This document shows positions 60,441 to 64,000 of a DNA stretch of 64,000 nt, piece after piece. Source of the DNA: Cylindrotheca closterium (taxonomy: Eukaryota; Bacillariophyta; Bacillariophyceae; Bacillariales; Bacillariaceae); contig CAKOGP040001335.1 of assembly GCA_933822405.4 (NCBI GenBank), positions 310,001 to 374,000 of the forward strand, read 5' to 3'. The number at the start of each line of letters is the position of its first letter. Within the stretch, counting starts at the first letter, position 1. The position numbers and the translations under genes are program-made. A model generated the notes under the pieces. It saw only the letters and a list, made by a program, of their open reading frames with translations. It made no database searches and was not told the origin of the DNA.

Positions 60441-63400
60441 ATGAGGTCTTGGATCTTTGGAGGAAATAAAAATGAGGGCCAACAGGACGATAGATCCCAG
60501 AATAATCCACAGGGAGAGAGGTGAGTTTTCTTAAATTGTTAAGGCATCTTCGTCCAATCTGGCATACATAGTATACAATGACACACAGCCAAGAGACGAT
60601 CGTTGGGAGGGAAGCATTGGATCGAAGCTTGAGCAACTGGCTTGGAAAAATGTCAAGATGAAAATGTGCACGAACGAACCAAACTTAAGGCTTATAGTAG
60701 AGGATGGGGGACCATTTTGCGGTAGCATCCAATGCTCAAAAGATCTGGAAATATCAAATGATTGGAAGATTGATCGCAGACTTGGACATGCATCGAAATG
60801 GGACTACTGTGCCACATATATGCCAGGATTGGATCGGACATGCTTGTTGATGCATGGTATGATGTCTTGCTATGATACGATTGACTCACTTGCATTTTTT
60901 CTTGCCCCCCCATCCCTAGTGGACGCCCCGGAGGAGTAGTAGGTGCTGCAGCCGATGCCCTTTCTGCCTTTCGAAGAGGAGCTCCCGATGACGCCGAAGT
61001 AGAACGAAAAGTATCCTTGGCGGCCCGGAATTTATGTTATGGGGTTCAGCGAATAGTCTTGGCGGCCAAGGGCAAGTCGGGGGTGGAATGGAAGGCCGAA
61101 TTGCTCAATTTGTTGGGTGGGGCAGACGATACTGTCCCCAAGGGACATTGTGATTTAGATGTCTTGTTGGTGGCTCCCAAAAATGACAAGTTCATATTGC
61201 GATGTCTGGAGAATGAGCTACCGCCCAACATGATTCATTGTTTGAGGTTGCTAAGAGTATTGGAATTGCAGCATGCAAACCAAAAGCACAAAGAAAACGA
61301 AGCCCGTCTTAAGGCTGGCAAGAAAACCAAATCAATAAAGCCGATATCGAGTCGGGCGACTTCTAAGGTCAGCCAACTGCTCTGCACACTTTGTACAGAT
61401 CCGTCTGTCGGAGAACAACTTCGACCGCATTTGTTTGGATTGCTGGCATTGTCGGGAGCATCCTATCCGGCTTCGGGAGTTCATGTTGCCAAGGGGGCTT
61501 CACAAGTTATCATTGCGTTTGCGGAAAACTGTCTTTCCAATAGTCTGGTATGGTTTCTGCACGATCGAAAAATGATCATTCACATGACCGACGATATCAA
61601 GGAGTTATGTGGACTGACTGCGGATGGGGATCTGACCACTTCTTCGACTAGTAATGCTCTCAGTTTGTATGGAGCCGAGGCAGAGAAGGAGGGACTTTGG
61701 GCGATATCATTATCGACGGTGATTCATCTGGTGGTGAATTCATGCCGGCACAACTGCAAAGAACTAATGAAAGACTTTGAGGCAGCTAAAGGAAACGAAG
61801 TCCTCAAGGGAGCCATTTTGCAATCCAAGTCGAAATACGGAAAGGATCTCATGAATCTCATTCCATTGCTAGCGACTTGTAATGTTTCGGAGGATCAAGA
61901 GGAAACTTTGCCGGGCCAACGGCCAAACGAGAATCTAGCAGTCAATACAGCCGCCTTTGGTATTATGGAAGAACTCATGTTCAAATCACTGCCATTTCTG
62001 GAAAAGTATGACAAGGAATTTGAAGAGCGACCGAACCCAACCAAGAAATCCATCAAGGAAATGGCCGAATATACTCTGAATCTGTCTGCCAAAATACGAT
62101 TCACGGAAGAAATCGATGAATCGGTAATGTCAGCTGATGCTGATGTTGATGAGACTACAGAAGCACAAATAGAAGGTTTTGATGTGGCTACCGACTTGTT
62201 GCTGTCATCGCTCCAACTGTACTCGGAGCATGCGATGAATTTTGGAATACTGGAGAGTAGATGTCACCTCTTAACGACGTATGTTCTGGCATTCCCGACA
62301 CTGAAAGACGAGAATCTCAAGGTTCTGATATTGAAGACGGTAGAATTTGTAGTGACTGGAGTCCAAGGACCTGTTGCTATGCAGCCGTTTGGAGTGCTGA
62401 GTGAAGTTTTCGTTTCCATTTGCAAGATCTTGTTAAAGGGTGGCCTTGAGTCATCGAGTGAGGAGCACAAGAAGCAAATGTTGGATGGCTTGTTTGCGGA
62501 TACCGATTTGATCAATGAATCGATGGAGCGATTGTTCAAGTTTGATAGTCGGGTCGGACCAGCGATTATGCAATCAGGAACGATTACCAAAGTGGTGGAC
62601 GACGTCACAGAGCTGGTGTTGCAGGCCATGGAAGAGAAGAAAAGTGAATGGGAGGAAAGTTTCGAGGACGATGGGCAGAAATTCATCACACCGCCATCGG
62701 AGACTCCATTGGATAGTGTCTGCGCAGCGATTTGCCGTGTTCTTGGATTGATTTTGGGCCAAAAAGCAAGACAGAATGTCACCATCTTAACATCATCGTC
62801 AACCGAAAAGACGAAAGAGCTGAAATACCTACTTGTGACCGCAGTGAAGGAAATGGGAGACGAAGCAGCTTTTGCGGCAACTGGTGTATTCGAGTACATC
62901 CTTTCGGCGAGAGAGGAATTGGAGCTATTGCGAGAGGACATGGTATTTTGTTTGCAGCTCTCTGATTATTTCTCCGACATTATGGCTCGATCGTGTGGTG
63001 TGCCAGAGGCAGCGAAAGAGGTTACCAAGAATAAATCTTTGAAAAGTGGCGACGAGTTAGACATTAAGTTCACTCCCAAGCAACCTCTGAACGATGTGCT
63101 CTTGCGACGCGTTGCGGGTGTTTACACAATGCTCAAGAAAGTTCTGGAAAGTAGTAGTTTGGCACGAGATGCCTTTCGACTGACTGGTGGTTTTGAATCC
63201 ATGGTGCGAACAGTTCTTTGCCTTGGTGGTGCTGCCGCCCAAAACGATCCCGCCGACGATTCGATAGTTGAAAATTTGATGAATCTCTTGAAAATCATCC
63301 TTTCAGCAGTGGATGCTGGTATCGGAATTGACTCAAGAGAGCCCCCAAGCATGCAGGATTTGGATGTGTACTCCCGCGTATCTTCCGTTACTCTAGGAAC

Positions 63401-64000
63401 AGGAACACTGGTGGATCCAGTGTCATCACAGTACTCGGCGCCAAAACCAGCCGCAAAGAATCTGTATTACTTACGTTTGAAAGCCTTCTATTTGGATTTT
63501 GCAATTGCGATTTCTCAGACCAAGATACTGGAGACACCAGAGACTGCAGTTCAAGTCTTTGACATTGCCATGTCACATATGGATCCATCCTTCAGTCTCA
63601 TCCAAGCTGATGCGACATCAGCAGCTTTGCTCATTCGGAATCCCGACGCCGCCCGCTTGATCCTTGGTCTGAGCCTTTTCTTGCCAAAAACCAAAGATGG
63701 TGCTTTGCTTTCCAAGAAAGCTTTCGACAATATCATCCGCTTATGTGATCCAAGCCGACTTGGCTCCACGCTCTCACAACTTGCGAACTGTGGTATCATT
63801 TGGAGTATCACAAATCCTAAAGAGTTTGCTCCAATTTTGGACGAGACTTCGCATCACTTGTACCCAAGATTCATGCTTCTTCTGAGACGAGTGGCATCTT
63901 TCAGTATGTCTTACAACGACTTCGTGTCCATGCTACGAGGCATATCTGGTCCGCTTCTGATAGAAGAAGGCGAGTCTCGGATTCGACTGCCTGTCATCAC
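60441..64000 (+). CDS. N-terminal part of a very large helical-repeat protein, possibly BEACH family; truncated by the window
   Basis: Exon 1 is 60441-60520 (MRSWIFGGNKNEGQ) and exon 2 starts at 60920 after a 399 bp GTGAGT...CCCTAG intron. The splice codes SGRPGGVVGAAADALSAF. Exon 2 stays open to the window end, so at least 1053 residues are encoded. The visible part is ARM/HEAT-like helices, with LPPNMIHCLRLLRVLELQH, FLHDRKMIIHMTDDIKEL, FETLPGQ-type linkers and SMSYNDFVSMLRGISGPLL near the end. These resemble the long N-terminal regions of WDFY3/ALFY and other BEACH proteins in membrane trafficking and autophagy, but the BEACH and WD40 domains would lie beyond 64000. The family is therefore tentative, although the gene itself is secure. 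Confidence 0.72.

Noticed and set aside
60658..60939. 93-codon frame inside the first intron of the large helical-repeat gene
   Set aside because: The splice sites at 60520 and 60920 join the flanking exons in frame, so the frame is intronic.
62264..62941. 225-codon minus-strand frame
   Set aside because: Antisense to the open plus-strand exon, which has better codon use and continuous coding.
1..64000. tRNA, rRNA or snoRNA genes
   Set aside because: I looked for typical tRNA B-box-like and box C/D patterns in the intergenic stretches by eye and found none convincing; a tRNAscan or Infernal run would be needed to exclude them.

Overview
The window is nuclear DNA from a photosynthetic eukaryote, most likely a diatom. 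Genes are compact and sit on both strands. Introns are few, short (about 80-400 bp) and GT-AG. Several proteins start with a signal peptide followed by an Ala-Phe or Asp-Phe motif of the kind used for import into complex red-lineage plastids. There are PT-rich secreted VWD proteins, Asn/Gln/Asp homopolymers from AAC/GTT microsatellites, and eukaryotic housekeeping genes (CSN3, RTF2, ALG11, PIGV, NAF1). Nothing prokaryotic or viral was seen. Species assignment is inference.

Layout. 1-2.7 kb: partial PEP mutase/isocitrate lyase-family gene (-) and a four-PDZ protein (+). 2.8-23 kb: four consecutive minus-strand genes for very long repetitive proteins. Proteins A (2480 aa, one intron) and B (2051 aa) have signal peptide, AF motif, helical region, hydrophobic segments and long F/G/S/P repeats. 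Proteins C and D are basic Ser/Lys-rich paralogues with EWSR/RWSR-type motifs, a C-terminal coiled coil and a shared GWLFG tail. 23-29.3 kb: a tandem cluster of membrane J-domain (DnaJ-like) genes in different states of decay: one frameshifted copy, one 3' relic, one full copy and one internally deleted copy. 29.4-34.5 kb: a TMEM144-like transporter, a membrane-anchored SGNH hydrolase-like protein and a small unknown. 36.2-41.3 kb: protein E (1667 aa), related in architecture to A and B. 41.6-45.6 kb: a five-exon secreted triple-VWD protein. 46-60 kb: CSN3, an unknown membrane Cys-rich protein, a head-to-head pair of Cys-rich type I membrane paralogues, RTF2, the divergent pair ALG11/PIGV, and NAF1. 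60.4-64 kb: the 5' part of a very large helical-repeat protein, possibly BEACH family, that runs off the window.

How they fit together. ALG11 and PIGV both act in ER mannosylation and share a 281 bp intergenic region. RTF2, CSN3 and NAF1 are nuclear housekeeping genes. The most unusual material is the set A, B, E, which looks like a family of plastid-targeted, largely disordered, multivalent proteins, with the C/D pair lying between them. A scaffold or condensate role is a hypothesis only. Exon structures were derived by eye from reading frames and splice consensus.
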